Notes: generated from the sequence alone by a model not told the origin. 21,837 nt of DNA from Candidatus Aenigmatarchaeota archaeon (GCA_027310605.1 DAIDAN010000003.1:1-21837), one strand, 5' to 3'; positions 11,805 to 20,754 are shown, counted from the stretch's first letter. Numbers and translations are program-made.

Positions 11805-13424
11805 TTATTCCACCTTCTCCAGCCTTTTCGCGACCTCCTTCCGCCCTATGGCGAGGATAAGCATCGCAAGCCTCGGGCCGTAGGGCGCGCCGAGCAGGAC
11901 CTGATATGCGGCGGAGAAAAGCTCCCTTGCCTGCAGCCCGTTCTCTTTCGCTATCGCATAAAAGCGCGCTTCCAATTCCTTTTCACTCCAATCTTTTTTC
12001 AGCTCTGTTGCGAGTTGCGCCAGCGCTTTTTTCTGATTATCGTCAAGCTGTATTTCCATCTCTTTCTCCCCTTCGGAATCAGTTGTCCAATTCAGCGCGT
12101 TCTCCAGCCTCCTGCCGAGCTCAGCCTCGCAGGCTTTCGAAATTTTTTCAGGAACATGCCCCATCTTTTGCAGTATCTTTCCGACAACTTCCCTTTCCGG
12201 AACTATTTTGAACAGGTTTGTCAGCAGACCGTATTGCAGCAATATTTCCGGCTCCTCCTTCGGCTTGCGCAGGAAGAGAACATACTCGTACAGCCTTTTC
12301 AGATGCGCGAGCTCGCGCAAGTTTTTCATTTCCTTTTTCCCGAAATAGACTCTTGCAAGCTCGTCAACTTCGTCCGCGTATGCGGGTATCGCGTCAATGT
12401 CGACAACCCTTGACTTTCCCAATTTTTTCAGGAACAGCAGTCTCAGGCTTTCAGGGCTCGCATACCTGAGCCAGAGCTGCGGCGTGAAGACATTGCCAAC
12501 GCTCTTTGAAATTTTCTTGCCTGCCCTCTCAGTGAAAAGCTCATAGAAAGAATGCACAGGCGGCTCCCATTTCAGGACTTGCCTGCAAATCATGTCATTG
12601 ACTTTTACAGAGTCGAGAATATCTTTCCCGTAAGCCTCGTAATTTATCTGCAAGGCGCGCCATCTCGCGGCGAAGTCCGCCTTCCACGCGAGCTTCCCGC
12701 CGCGCACGCTTGTCTCTCCAACATGTCCGCAGCCCTTTATCATAATTTTATTTCCTTTCGAATCCTTTCCTATGAATTCCCCGGTGCAGGAGTAATGGAT
12801 TTTTCCGTTCTCAAATTTTGTCGCGACTGTCGTGTTCACCTTTCCGCATTTTTCGCAGAACGGCATGAACGGCATCTGCTGCAAATACTTGTCCTGTCCC
12901 GTCAATGAGAAAATAATTTTTCCAACTTCCTTCCAGTTGTTGAGAATGTCAGTAATCTCCCTGTCAAAAGTTCCCTTCGGATATTCTTCGCTCGCCTTTT
13001 TCAGGATGAATTCAACTCCTATCTTTTCGAACGCATCCGCGAGCAGGGACGAGACATGCGCGCCAAACGAGTTATGGCAGCCGAAAGGGTCTTCTATGAA
13101 CGAGACAGGCTTTCCAATATCCTTTTCCAGCTGCTGCGGAAAGCCTATGGGCACTTTCCTCAAGCCGTCCAAGTCGTCCGAGAACGCGATGAACTCGCTT
13201 TTCGCGCCAAGCTCTTTCAGCGCAAGGTGTACAACAAAGCTTCTCACTCCGTCGCCCGCGGAGCCGACATGCGGAACGCCGGAGGCGCCAAGCCCCATCT
13301 CGGTCCTGAAAGTTTTTATTCCCCTGTCCAATTTTTCCTCCCTTTCAAGAACTTCCCTCGCTACTTGGTCAACCCAGAACATGGATTGCCTTGCGGCATT
13401 ATCGTTTTCAGTTTTATTTTTCAT
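11805..13424 (-). CDS. lysK: Lysyl-tRNA synthetase, class I
   Basis: Charges tRNA-Lys; this is the archaeal class I enzyme, unrelated to the class II LysRS of most bacteria and eukaryotes. The 539 residues show the HIGH-type signature GASGVPHVGSAGDGVRS (about residues 46-62), ECIAFSDD-like EFIAFSDDLDGLRKVP (about 77-92), a zinc-binding region with C190, C193, C213 and C232, and the KMSKS equivalent KKISKSVGN (303-311). The helical C-terminal anticodon-binding region follows. Length is normal. The minus strand has ATTTTTAAATA centred 27 bases before the ATG, so the transcript is probably leaderless. It converges with tRNA-Asp, leaving only 4 bases between the two. Confidence 0.96.
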   Translation of the reverse strand: MKNKTENDNAARQSMFWVDQVAREVLEREEKLDRGIKTFRTEMGLGASGVPHVGSAGDGVRSFVVHLALKELGAKSEFIAFSDDLDGLRKVPIGFPQQLEKDIGKPVSFIEDPFGCHNSFGAHVSSLLADAFEKIGVEFILKKASEEYPKGTFDREITDILNNWKEVGKIIFSLTGQDKYLQQMPFMPFCEKCGKVNTTVATKFENGKIHYSCTGEFIGKDSKGNKIMIKGCGHVGETSVRGGKLAWKADFAARWRALQINYEAYGKDILDSVKVNDMICRQVLKWEPPVHSFYELFTERAGKKISKSVGNVFTPQLWLRYASPESLRLLFLKKLGKSRVVDIDAIPAYADEVDELARVYFGKKEMKNLRELAHLKRLYEYVLFLRKPKEEPEILLQYGLLTNLFKIVPEREVVGKILQKMGHVPEKISKACEAELGRRLENALNWTTDSEGEKEMEIQLDDNQKKALAQLATELKKDWSEKELEARFYAIAKENGLQARELFSAAYQVLLGAPYGPRLAMLILAIGRKEVAKRLEKVE

Positions 13425-13687
13425 AGAAATTGTTTGTTTTTGAGTTATTTAAAAATCTTATTGAGAAAGTTTTTGAAGCTCCTTTGTGATGCAAGCCAAC
13501 AAACTTTCCTTCTATTAGTATGTTCAAACTACACCAACAATTAATGCGGCAGAAAAAAATTTAAGATTTATTTTTGCTCTACAAAAATAACATTATGGAA
13601 TGAGCTGAAAAAAGAAGCGCTGGCATCAGCGATGCATCAAACCGTTTTAACAGCCGTTCTGATTTTTGAAGTTCAAATCATATCGTA
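13425..13687. other. Spacer between the pilus-type ATPase gene and lysK
   Basis: No gene is supported. It holds the lysK TATA-like box (13446-13456, minus strand). ATTATGGAATGA at about 13592 also occurs near 10665 and 21513. At 13641-13678, read on the minus strand, is a sequence nearly identical to 3632-3665 (core ACGGCTGTTAAA). A short GCATC/GATGC hairpin lies at about 13623-13635. Confidence 0.45.
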
Positions 13688-16600
13688 TCATGTAGAATTA
13701 GTTCTACCACCCTTCGCCCTCTCCTTGAACCATTCCAACCATTCCGCATAGACTCTATCCGCATCGATAAAGCCGTTCTCGTTCTTGGAGCGCTCGGAAA
13801 GCATGTGGAACATCTGGTTGCTCTCCACCACTGTTTCGGCTTCCATGAGATTTTTATTTGCGTGATTCGCAATCTTAACTGTCGCCTGGCAAATCCTGCC
13901 GCGCAGGTTTATGTTGTCCCAGACCGCGCCCCAGTTCCCCGCCCATTCCCTCACATTCTCCGCAATCTCGTTCAGTATCGTGCTCTCCCCGTTCAACAAC
14001 GTTCCTGAAGGCTTCAGCGAGTCCGCTTTCGAGGAATATTCCATCAAATCCACGAATCCTCCCTCGTCCGCGGGCTCGCTCTTCCAGTGCTTCCTGACTT
14101 CGGTCACGCCTGTGACGCGGCGGAAACTGTGAAGCCCGTCCGCTGAACGCAGGCGGTTGCATATCACTATCAGGTCTGTTGCCTTGAAGCTTGTCGGCGG
14201 AACTCCCAAATCGTTCACGACCCTGTCGAACACGCCGTAAGCCGAGTCGCCGTGTATCGTTCCAGCAACCACATTCGCGAGCGCGCCGATTCTCATAGCC
14301 TCGTAAAGCGCGCGGGCTTCAGTATTGTGCGCAAGTATTCCGCCGAAACCCGCGACAAAATTCTGCGAAGGCTCGACCGACAAATCATAAACAGGCTCGG
14401 GCTTCTCCAGTTCTATCTCGCGTATTTCCTTTATAGCATCAAGGAAGAAATCTCCGCAGGCAAACTCCTTAAGCCTTTCCGAAACTTCGCACTCATTGTC
14501 GCTCACGACTTTTTCCAGATATTCCTTGCTGCAGCGCCCGAACCTGAAAAGATGCCTGTACCTTCTCGGATATGTTGTCAGGTGCTTTCTCAAAGCCTCC
14601 CTGTCGAAATAAACGGTGCTCGATCTTGTGTGCGGCCATGCCCTGACGAGCGGCTTCGGCTGTTTTTGCACAAATCCTATCTCATTCAGGAAAGTCTCAA
14701 CCATCTTCCTGTTCTTGAACTCGACTATCCATAAGGTGTTGCCCTTTTTAACATCCTTTTTTCTCAGGGTGGCGACTATTCCGAATGAAAGCAGCAAGTA
14801 CATCACATCCTCTGCCAGAAGCTTGGAAGTGGTGAAATATCTTACACAGTTTCCGGACTTGGCGGATGACGAAAATCCGCCGTCTCCGGAATAAAGCCCT
14901 TTCAGGAATGATGCTATCTTGTTCTTTGAAAGACCGTAAACTATCGGAGGCGCCCTTTTTTCCGTGCAAATCCTTCCGCAGCCGAGCCTTGAAATCATCT
15001 TGGCGAGCGGCGCGCTCGATATTCTTGCCTGCGTTGAAATTCCCGCGCCCTCAACCTGCCTCAAGCACGGCTCTATGCCGAAAAGGCTTCTTGAAAGGCT
15101 TGCGAAATCATCCAGCATCTTTTTGTCGGAATTCGTGAGCACAACCGCGCCGCCCTTCCCATCTCCCTCGAAATGATATCCTTCGGAAACATAATATCCG
15201 AGGAACCTGCAGAAGTCCTCGTTCACCGGAATTATCGCGGGTATCCTGTTGCTCGTGCCGCGGCGCACGAACAGCTCCGACGGGTCGAACTCGACGCCCG
15301 CGCTTCCCGCGAGATTCCTGAATGATTCTATCGGAATGTTAGTTTTCTGGTTTGTCCTGAAATAATTGTAAATGTCGCCTGTCCTGATTTTGCAGATTTC
15401 CGAGGCTTTTTTCCAGCCGACTTTTTCAATCGAATCCCTGACAGGCTTCTCGAAATTCTCAACCCTGAATTCCGGAAGCATCTCGAGAAGGTTCAGCGAA
15501 TCAATATCATTAAAGCCGCAGGGAATGAAAGTAGGTATTACTATGCTGTCTCCTTTTTTCAGCTTGTTGCATTCTATCGCTGCGATCCTGAAATCGCGTG
15601 TGGCGGTGAACAGACTGTGGTCGTGCGTGACCGTTATTTTCCTCCCCGTTTGCGTTATTATTTCAATGAGTTTTTCCCGCTCGGGATGCTTCACGAAGCC
15701 GCCGAGTTTTGAAACTTTCATCTTCAAATCAAAGCCGAGCGTAGGCACCTGTAATCCTTCAATATTTTTGCCTTCCAAACTTTCAATGGCAACGCGTTTG
15801 GTCTCGCCATTGTCTATGATTACAACTTCCTCGTTTCCGCGCAATGAACTTCGCACCTCCCCGATTATCAGGCTCGAGTCTCCTAATCTCAGTGCTGTTC
15901 TTATCGCCTCGTCCGCGGGCAGCTCCGTTTCCACATGCGTTATCACGGAGCGCGATTTCATCCTCTCGATGTTGTAACCCAGCGTGCGCAGCTGCTCAAC
16001 GGGAAGTTCCAAAGTGTCTTCCACAGAAATTATTCTGAATCTCGGCTGTATCTCGAGCATCAGCGCGCCGAGCAGCGAGCTCTTTCCCGAGGAGCGCGTT
16101 CCCGCTATCAGGTAAGTCCTTCCGTAATCTGTCACGAAACTGAGCAGCCCCGCGAACAGGGGGTTTATGAATTTCGCGTCAAGGAAAAGCGGAAGCGTCC
16201 AGGGCCTGTCCCTGTGCCTGCGCAGCGCGAACCCCATTCCGTCGGGCGAAAGCTTCGGATAAATCGCGGCGACCCTTGCCCTCCCTCCGGGCGCGGCAGT
16301 TTCCGTGTCAAGCACAGGGTTCGCCTCGTCAAGCGGGCGGCCCGACATCAGCTTGAACCTTGTCGCCCATCTTTCTCCGTCAGTCCTTGTTGGAATCAAA
16401 TTGGTTTCGCATTCCTCGTATTTCGAATGATAAATGTAAGAAGGCACCGCGCCGAGCGGCGAGTTGATGTAAACATCCTGCACATTCTCGTCCGCCAAAA
16501 GGACTTCTATTATTCCAAGACCCGCTGTGTATCTTGTCAATATCGAGGACAGCCTTTCAAGCTGCTCCTGCGTCACCGCCTTCCCGCCCTGCTCCGCCAG

Positions 16601-17458
16601 ATCGCGGAGCAGCTCGATTCCGATGTTGTAAAAAATCTCGCGCATCTTTTCCTGGTCCTTCATCTCGAACTCGCGCGGCCTGCGCTCCTCCAGAATCCTT
16701 TTCGCCTGGTCGAGCAGCACATACTCGTCCTCGGTGAGCCTGAACTCCGGCGGGATTATGTGGTAGACGGGCCTGACTGTTCCCGGCAACCTGAATATCT
16801 CGATGTCCGTGTCGCCCGTCTTGTATCTCTCGACAGCCTCGCCTTCCGGAGGCTGCATCATGTATTTCGTGTACATGAAATTCGGCCGGACAGAGGGATG
16901 GAAGATTTCCCTGTAAATAGAACGGTCGCCGATGTGATAGCCGTCCAGGTATGGTTTCGCCGTCTGTATCAGGGAGCAGTTTTCCAATATTGTGCGGAGC
17001 GGCTCGAGAACATTCGCGACATAGAATGCATAGCAATTGTGCGACGCAGCCTTTATCTTCGCGTGCCTCAGCTCCCGCGTTAGATTGACATAAGCGCCGA
17101 CAGGGTCGCTGCGCAATTGCACCGTGGCGAGGTCCGAAGCCCAGGAGTACCAAGCGGAAAAAAGATTCTCGCAGCCCGCTCCCGCGCGCCCGAAATTTTT
17201 CACTGATATTATCTTTTTCTCGCGCATTATCTCCGTGAGCGCGTTCGCTATCTCCAGAAGAAGTTTCGTCTGCGGGAAATCATACTCGTACTCGCGCGAC
17301 TCCGCAAGAATGATGCCTGTTATTTTTTTCTCCGCGACAAGCACATCCATTACCTTCGACATTATCACATCCGAATCCTCCAAACTGGAGCCGTATATCG
17401 AGCCCAAGCAATTCATCCTCAACACCCCGCCTTCAAGAATCTCGGTCTCGAAAACCAC
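13688..17458 (-). CDS. VirB11/GspE-family secretion or pilus ATPase containing an intein
   Basis: Hexameric ATPase of the type II/IV secretion superfamily, which powers assembly of archaeal type IV pili or related filaments from the cytoplasmic face. The precursor has 1256 residues. A long lineage-specific N-terminal region (to about 240) precedes the typical N-domain (VYHIIPPEFRLTEDEYVLL). The ATPase core has LLADENVQDVYIN, Walker A GTRSSGKS (453-460), the Asp box ISVEDTLELP and Walker B IIGEVRS (to 537). An intein occupies 538-1045. The extein resumes TEARALYEAMR and AGTIHGDSAYGVFDRV, the conserved His box. I chose GTG 17458 because GGTG lies upstream and a TATA-like TTAATATATG at about 17499 fits. 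ATG 17416 is an alternative. Substrate unknown; archaellum versus pilus cannot be decided. Confidence 0.9.
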   Translation of the reverse strand: MVFETEILEGGVLRMNCLGSIYGSSLEDSDVIMSKVMDVLVAEKKITGIILAESREYEYDFPQTKLLLEIANALTEIMREKKIISVKNFGRAGAGCENLFSAWYSWASDLATVQLRSDPVGAYVNLTRELRHAKIKAASHNCYAFYVANVLEPLRTILENCSLIQTAKPYLDGYHIGDRSIYREIFHPSVRPNFMYTKYMMQPPEGEAVERYKTGDTDIEIFRLPGTVRPVYHIIPPEFRLTEDEYVLLDQAKRILEERRPREFEMKDQEKMREIFYNIGIELLRDLAEQGGKAVTQEQLERLSSILTRYTAGLGIIEVLLADENVQDVYINSPLGAVPSYIYHSKYEECETNLIPTRTDGERWATRFKLMSGRPLDEANPVLDTETAAPGGRARVAAIYPKLSPDGMGFALRRHRDRPWTLPLFLDAKFINPLFAGLLSFVTDYGRTYLIAGTRSSGKSSLLGALMLEIQPRFRIISVEDTLELPVEQLRTLGYNIERMKSRSVITHVETELPADEAIRTALRLGDSSLIIGEVRSSLRGNEEVVIIDNGETKRVAIESLEGKNIEGLQVPTLGFDLKMKVSKLGGFVKHPEREKLIEIITQTGRKITVTHDHSLFTATRDFRIAAIECNKLKKGDSIVIPTFIPCGFNDIDSLNLLEMLPEFRVENFEKPVRDSIEKVGWKKASEICKIRTGDIYNYFRTNQKTNIPIESFRNLAGSAGVEFDPSELFVRRGTSNRIPAIIPVNEDFCRFLGYYVSEGYHFEGDGKGGAVVLTNSDKKMLDDFASLSRSLFGIEPCLRQVEGAGISTQARISSAPLAKMISRLGCGRICTEKRAPPIVYGLSKNKIASFLKGLYSGDGGFSSSAKSGNCVRYFTTSKLLAEDVMYLLLSFGIVATLRKKDVKKGNTLWIVEFKNRKMVETFLNEIGFVQKQPKPLVRAWPHTRSSTVYFDREALRKHLTTYPRRYRHLFRFGRCSKEYLEKVVSDNECEVSERLKEFACGDFFLDAIKEIREIELEKPEPVYDLSVEPSQNFVAGFGGILAHNTEARALYEAMRIGALANVVAGTIHGDSAYGVFDRVVNDLGVPPTSFKATDLIVICNRLRSADGLHSFRRVTGVTEVRKHWKSEPADEGGFVDLMEYSSKADSLKPSGTLLNGESTILNEIAENVREWAGNWGAVWDNINLRGRICQATVKIANHANKNLMEAETVVESNQMFHMLSERSKNENGFIDADRVYAEWLEWFKERAKGGRTNST
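14324..15847 (-). other. ATPase intein with LAGLIDADG homing endonuclease, 508 aa
   Basis: Begins SLRGNEEVV (block A, Ser1); block B is THDHSLF (intein residues 74-80). LAGLIDADG helices are FLGYYVSEG (about 215-223) and FLKGLYSGDG (about 314-323). Block F is VYDLSVEPSQNFVAG and block G is GILAHN, followed by Thr +1. It interrupts the protein exactly after the Walker B motif GEVRS, so the unspliced precursor should be inactive. The two catalytic-type endonuclease motifs keep an acidic residue each (E and D), so the homing enzyme could be functional. It differs too much from the TFB intein to be a recent copy of it. Confidence 0.94.
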
Positions 17459-17759
17459 ATTAAACACCAAAAATAACTTTAATAGCCGAAAAACATATAT
17501 TAACGCTGGAATAAATAAACGATACGGATTCAATTCAGAAAATAGTAACGCCGTTTGAGCCGGAATATTGGGCCAATAAAGGTTCCTGCAAATCAAGCAG
17601 CCGTAACGGTGATCGAATCAGCGCAACTGTAAATCAAACGATATTGTAATAAAGCCGTCGCAGCTGTTTTTTATTTTTTCTTTTGCAGAATGGTTTTCTG
17701 AATAAAAATTTTTCAAATAAAAAAATCAGAACTGCTGAAAACGCAAAAGCTGAATTATT
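17459..17759. other. Divergent promoter spacer with degenerate repeats
   Basis: No gene is supported in these 301 bases. Toward the ATPase gene (minus strand) there is TTAATATATG (about 17495-17504) and GGTG before the GTG start. The rest holds degenerate words shared with other spacers: GGATTCAATTCAGAAAATAGTAACGCC-like sequence at 17525-17553 and ATCAGAACTGCTGAAAACGC at 17727-17746, resembling 13641-13678 and 19815-19852. An AT-rich run (17700-17725) precedes the gene at 17760. Confidence 0.45.
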
Positions 17760-18149
17760 ATGCCCACCCCCAAGGACATGCAGACGATTCTTGACGAGAT
17801 CGTGCGCAGACTGAACGAGCAGGGAAGGAGGCTGCGAATGCTGGAGGAGAGAAGCCGCGCGATAGAGGCGAAGCTCGGCTCTTCCGAGGACCTGATCCTG
17901 CGGAACGCTGAGGGCGCAAGGCAGAAGTCCGGCGACTTTGAAAAAACAATAAAGGAGATGGATGCGCGCATAATGAAGGCCGAGAACGACATCGGAAAGA
18001 TTGTCCGCGACATCGGCAGGACCGCGAAGAAAACGGAACTGATGGAGCTTGAGAGCACGCTGAACCTTTTCAACCCGCTGAAAAGCTCTTTCGTGACGAG
18101 GGAGGATGTGGAGAGGATGATGAAAGAGAAGGCGGAAGAACGGTCATAA
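17760..18149 (+). CDS. Coiled-coil protein, 129 aa
   Basis: No named family recognised. The sequence is almost wholly heptad-like and highly charged (EIVRRLNEQGRRLRMLEERS, residues 13-32; EKTIKEMDARIMKAENDIGK later). There is a short non-helical break (NLFNPLKSSFVTREDV, about 102-117) before a final helix. There is no membrane segment. It is transcribed divergently from the secretion ATPase gene. A second, longer coiled-coil protein is encoded at 19993, and its C-terminal half is of the same kind (GIESRIGSIEKAFKDFLPEL). By position they could be accessory or scaffolding factors of the filament system, but that is inference. Composition matches the housekeeping genes, so it looks native. Confidence 0.8.
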   Translation: MPTPKDMQTILDEIVRRLNEQGRRLRMLEERSRAIEAKLGSSEDLILRNAEGARQKSGDFEKTIKEMDARIMKAENDIGKIVRDIGRTAKKTELMELESTLNLFNPLKSSFVTREDVERMMKEKAEERS

Positions 18150-18192
18150 AAATAATCAGAAATAACAAGATAGCGGCAGCATCTTCCGACGA

Positions 18193-19620
18193 CTATTTGC
18201 TCAGCACCAACGCGCGCTTTATTTCTCCTTCGACTGTTTCACTTCTCGGCGCTTTGGCGATATAATCTATATGTCTTCCTTCGTGCGTTGTCTTCTCCCA
18301 AAAATTCCTTCTGTCTAAGTATTCCTGCTTCAGTGCGCGCATATCAGCTACCCACTGCAATCCCCAATAAAACGGAGTCGTAGCGGCTGCTGTTATGGCT
18401 TTTCCAGCCAATTCTAAATTCGACTTGTTCTTATCGTTCTTTGCAGCCTCGTAATATCCGATTCCGTTCAGGGCCGAGTGCGCCCCTATGCTTGCCATAT
18501 TGTAAAGAAACAGCGGGGATAAATAAGAAACGTCAACACCGGCAAGATAGCCGTACGCAGTAAGCGATATTCCGGCCAAATTGATGGGCCCCATATGGGG
18601 CGTTATGCACTCCATTACCGATATGGCCTTTTTCTTCAAGGGGGCTTTCATACTTCTTATTTCTTTAAGCGTCTGTATCTTGCCCTTCTGCCATCTTGTT
18701 CTCTGCCTTAACCACCCGCCCCAGGTTGTTGGCGACTCTTCATAAGTGACAGAGTCAATAGTGCCTGTCTTTAAGATTCTTGGATGCTCTATCTTTGTTA
18801 CCGACCCTAATGCGACGTCTGACTTAAGGTTTTCCATATACATTCTTATCCCGATGTCAAAGTCCTCGGCAACGTTTTCCCTGTTCCAGGGATCTGCGAT
18901 ATTGCTTTCGCACATCCTTTCAAGTGCCCTATATTTGAAGAAATTTGTAGTTCCTCCGAAAGGAAGCGGTAAATCCCATTCGGCGGATGCCGGAAGCCTG
19001 CGCCTAAAATGATGTCCATATTCGGCGCGCATCATCGTATTTTTCCATCCGTCGCCGTCGTTCGCCATGTCAAGAACGCCTTGCACGGCGTCATGGCCTT
19101 CAACTTTTATTTTTTTGACAACTTCATCGAAAAGATTGCTGGATACCACATCTTCGGCATCAAGTGTGCCCACGATTGAGTTTTCTTCCTTTCCTTTTTC
19201 CTTGACTTCCCTGGATATGTGCCTGAAAGCGTAATTAAGCGCCCGCGGCTTTCCCTTCATTCCTTCAGTCTCGTCCACAATGAGTACCTCCATGTCATTG
19301 TAATTTCCCATGATGTCGCAGGCGACTTCCTGCGTTTTCTGGTCGTCTGTTTCCAGCGTTACCCACACTTTTCTTTGGCCCTTATACGGCACCTTCATAA
19401 GATTCTCAATAGTGTACGGCAGGACATTTTCCTCGCGATAGGCGGCAAGAATCATATGGAAATCCGGAAGCTCCTCCGCAGTGAAATCCGGGCAGTATTT
19501 TTTCTTTTCAGAAACCTTGCTGGAATGCTTTTTCAGCAAGCTTGCTGCCATTGGAGCCTGATTATAAATGTTGGATGCTGCCCACATGGTGTTGAACGCC
19601 AAAAAAGCGTTTTCTATCAT
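18193..19620 (-). CDS. Membrane-associated family 2 glycosyltransferase
   Basis: Transfers a sugar from a nucleotide-sugar donor, probably at the membrane during glycan or glycoprotein synthesis; donor and acceptor unknown. The 475 residues show the GT2 (cellulose/hyaluronan-synthase-like) order: FHMILAAYREENVL (54-67), WVTLETDD (86-93), nucleotide-binding LDAEDVV (153-159, the D-x-D equivalent), FGGTTNFF (221-228), acid/base AEDFD (251-255) and QRTRWQKG (306-313). The C-terminal hydrophobic stretches (about 345-390) could anchor it. I start at ATG 19620 because GTGATT plus three bases precedes it and GTATAAAAAG (19651-19660, minus strand) is the promoter. An in-frame ATG at 19647 lies too close to that box. 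It converges with the coiled-coil gene. Confidence 0.9.
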   Translation of the reverse strand: MIENAFLAFNTMWAASNIYNQAPMAASLLKKHSSKVSEKKKYCPDFTAEELPDFHMILAAYREENVLPYTIENLMKVPYKGQRKVWVTLETDDQKTQEVACDIMGNYNDMEVLIVDETEGMKGKPRALNYAFRHISREVKEKGKEENSIVGTLDAEDVVSSNLFDEVVKKIKVEGHDAVQGVLDMANDGDGWKNTMMRAEYGHHFRRRLPASAEWDLPLPFGGTTNFFKYRALERMCESNIADPWNRENVAEDFDIGIRMYMENLKSDVALGSVTKIEHPRILKTGTIDSVTYEESPTTWGGWLRQRTRWQKGKIQTLKEIRSMKAPLKKKAISVMECITPHMGPINLAGISLTAYGYLAGVDVSYLSPLFLYNMASIGAHSALNGIGYYEAAKNDKNKSNLELAGKAITAAATTPFYWGLQWVADMRALKQEYLDRRNFWEKTTHEGRHIDYIAKAPRSETVEGEIKRALVLSK

Positions 19621-19992
19621 ACTAATCACTAAGAAGTAATGTAACATAATCTTTTTATACTTATCGTTTATTCCTACTTTTGAGTAAATGAGAATATAAG
19701 AGACTTACGTGCTGCTAAAGAACCAGAGGCACGATCTTCTGAATGATGCGATTTTGGTTGCCGTCCTTTTCATAAACATTTATTAACCAACGAAATTATA
19801 TTAAAACCGACGATAAGGATTGAATTCCATAATCAGTACGGCGTTACAATATGGATTGAGTTCATAGAATCATTTAGCTGCCAAAGCGTTTCGTTAAACC
19901 GCTGTTACAAGCGTATCTGAAATCGATTCGTATGGTAGCGCTCCTGTAATTGAATCGTAATGTTGCAAATCAAATCGTAACGAGTGATATTG
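19621..19992. other. Repeat-rich divergent spacer
   Basis: No gene is supported in these 372 bases. It contains the GT2 promoter (minus strand, 19651-19660) and, at 19710-19735, a loose CGTGC/GCACG hairpin. From 19815 on there is a run of degenerate repeat words: GGATTGAATTCCATAATCAG then TACGGCGTTAC (19818-19847), GCGTATCTG (about 19911), CGATTCGTAT (about 19923) and GCGCTCCTG (about 19938). Several recur in the spacers at 3632, 11155-11300, 13641 and 17525. Confidence 0.45.
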
Positions 19993-20754
19993 ATGGTTCT
20001 CTTCTTCCAGAAAAAGCCGGCGCAGAAATACCAGCCGGGGATGCCGCCGCAGGAGTACATCCCCACGGACATCGTTCAGAAGATGGCTTCGCAGGGGATG
20101 CCCGAGCCGGAGATAATTTCCCAGCTGCGCGCGCAGGGCTTTTCCCCGATGCAGATCGACAGGGCGCTCTCGCAGGCGATAAAGTCCGCTGTCTCGCTTC
20201 CGCAGAAACAGCCGCAGCAGTATCCTCCGCAATTCCAGCTTCCGCAGCAGCCCGCTCGCGGCGCGCCGCCGGAAAGGATTGTGCCGGGGCAGTCGCTGGA
20301 GCCCTTAAAGCTTTCGCAGGCGCCGCCTTTCGATTTTTCCCCGCAGCAGCAGGAGTTCACTTTCGAGGAGACGCCGCAGGAGTTCGTGGAGACGCAGCAA
20401 ATCCCTCAGGAAAGCGGCCCGGAGATAACGCTCGAGGAGGTTATAGAGGGGATTGTCGCGGATCGCTGGTCAACATTCGAGAACAGGCTGAACGGCTTCG
20501 ACCAGCGCGACCAGCAGCTTGAGCAGAGGATAGAGGACCTGAGGAAGCAGGCTGACGAGACGCGCAGCCTCTTGAACAAGTCGGAGCAGACTTTTGTCGG
20601 CAAGCTTGACGAGTTCGGCGAGCATGTGACGGGGATAGAATCGAGAATCGGCTCGATCGAGAAGGCTTTCAAGGACTTCCTGCCGGAGCTGACGGAAAAT
20701 GTGCGGACCATGGCTGAGATCGTGGACAGGCTGAAGAGGGAGGAAAAGAAATAG
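19993..20754 (+). CDS. 253-aa protein with N-terminal helical motif, Pro/Gln linker and coiled coil
   Basis: Three parts are visible. An N-terminal segment (TDIVQKMASQGMPEPEIISQLRAQGFSPMQIDRAL, about residues 24-58) has two helix-turn repeats of the kind seen in UBA-like or short-helix motifs. A Pro/Gln-rich linker follows (about 70-135, with PQQYPPQFQLPQQPAR). The C-terminal third is a coiled coil (EGIVADRWSTFENRLNGFDQ onward, about 145-250). No signal peptide or membrane segment. ATG 19993 follows GAGTGATATT. Proteins of this design are, as far as I know, characteristic of DPANN archaea and often near type IV pilus ATPases. A role with the nearby ATPase is inferred, not shown. Confidence 0.8.
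   Translation: MVLFFQKKPAQKYQPGMPPQEYIPTDIVQKMASQGMPEPEIISQLRAQGFSPMQIDRALSQAIKSAVSLPQKQPQQYPPQFQLPQQPARGAPPERIVPGQSLEPLKLSQAPPFDFSPQQQEFTFEETPQEFVETQQIPQESGPEITLEEVIEGIVADRWSTFENRLNGFDQRDQQLEQRIEDLRKQADETRSLLNKSEQTFVGKLDEFGEHVTGIESRIGSIEKAFKDFLPELTENVRTMAEIVDRLKREEKK

Noticed and set aside
11652..12413. A 253-codon plus-strand frame crossing tRNA-Asp introns into lysK
   Set aside because: It is a shadow of lysK extended through tRNA sequence; the same holds for shorter frames at 11326-11733 and 11500-11883 that run through the tRNA-Asp gene.
15935..17083. A 382-codon open frame on the plus strand
   Set aside because: It lies antisense to the ATPase gene, is rich in Arg/His/Leu as expected for an antisense shadow of a GC-rich gene, and shows no motif.
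19690..19770. Possible box C/D guide RNA (CTGAATGATG at about 19739)
   Set aside because: Only one D'/C'-like junction is present; no flanking C and D boxes at proper spacing.
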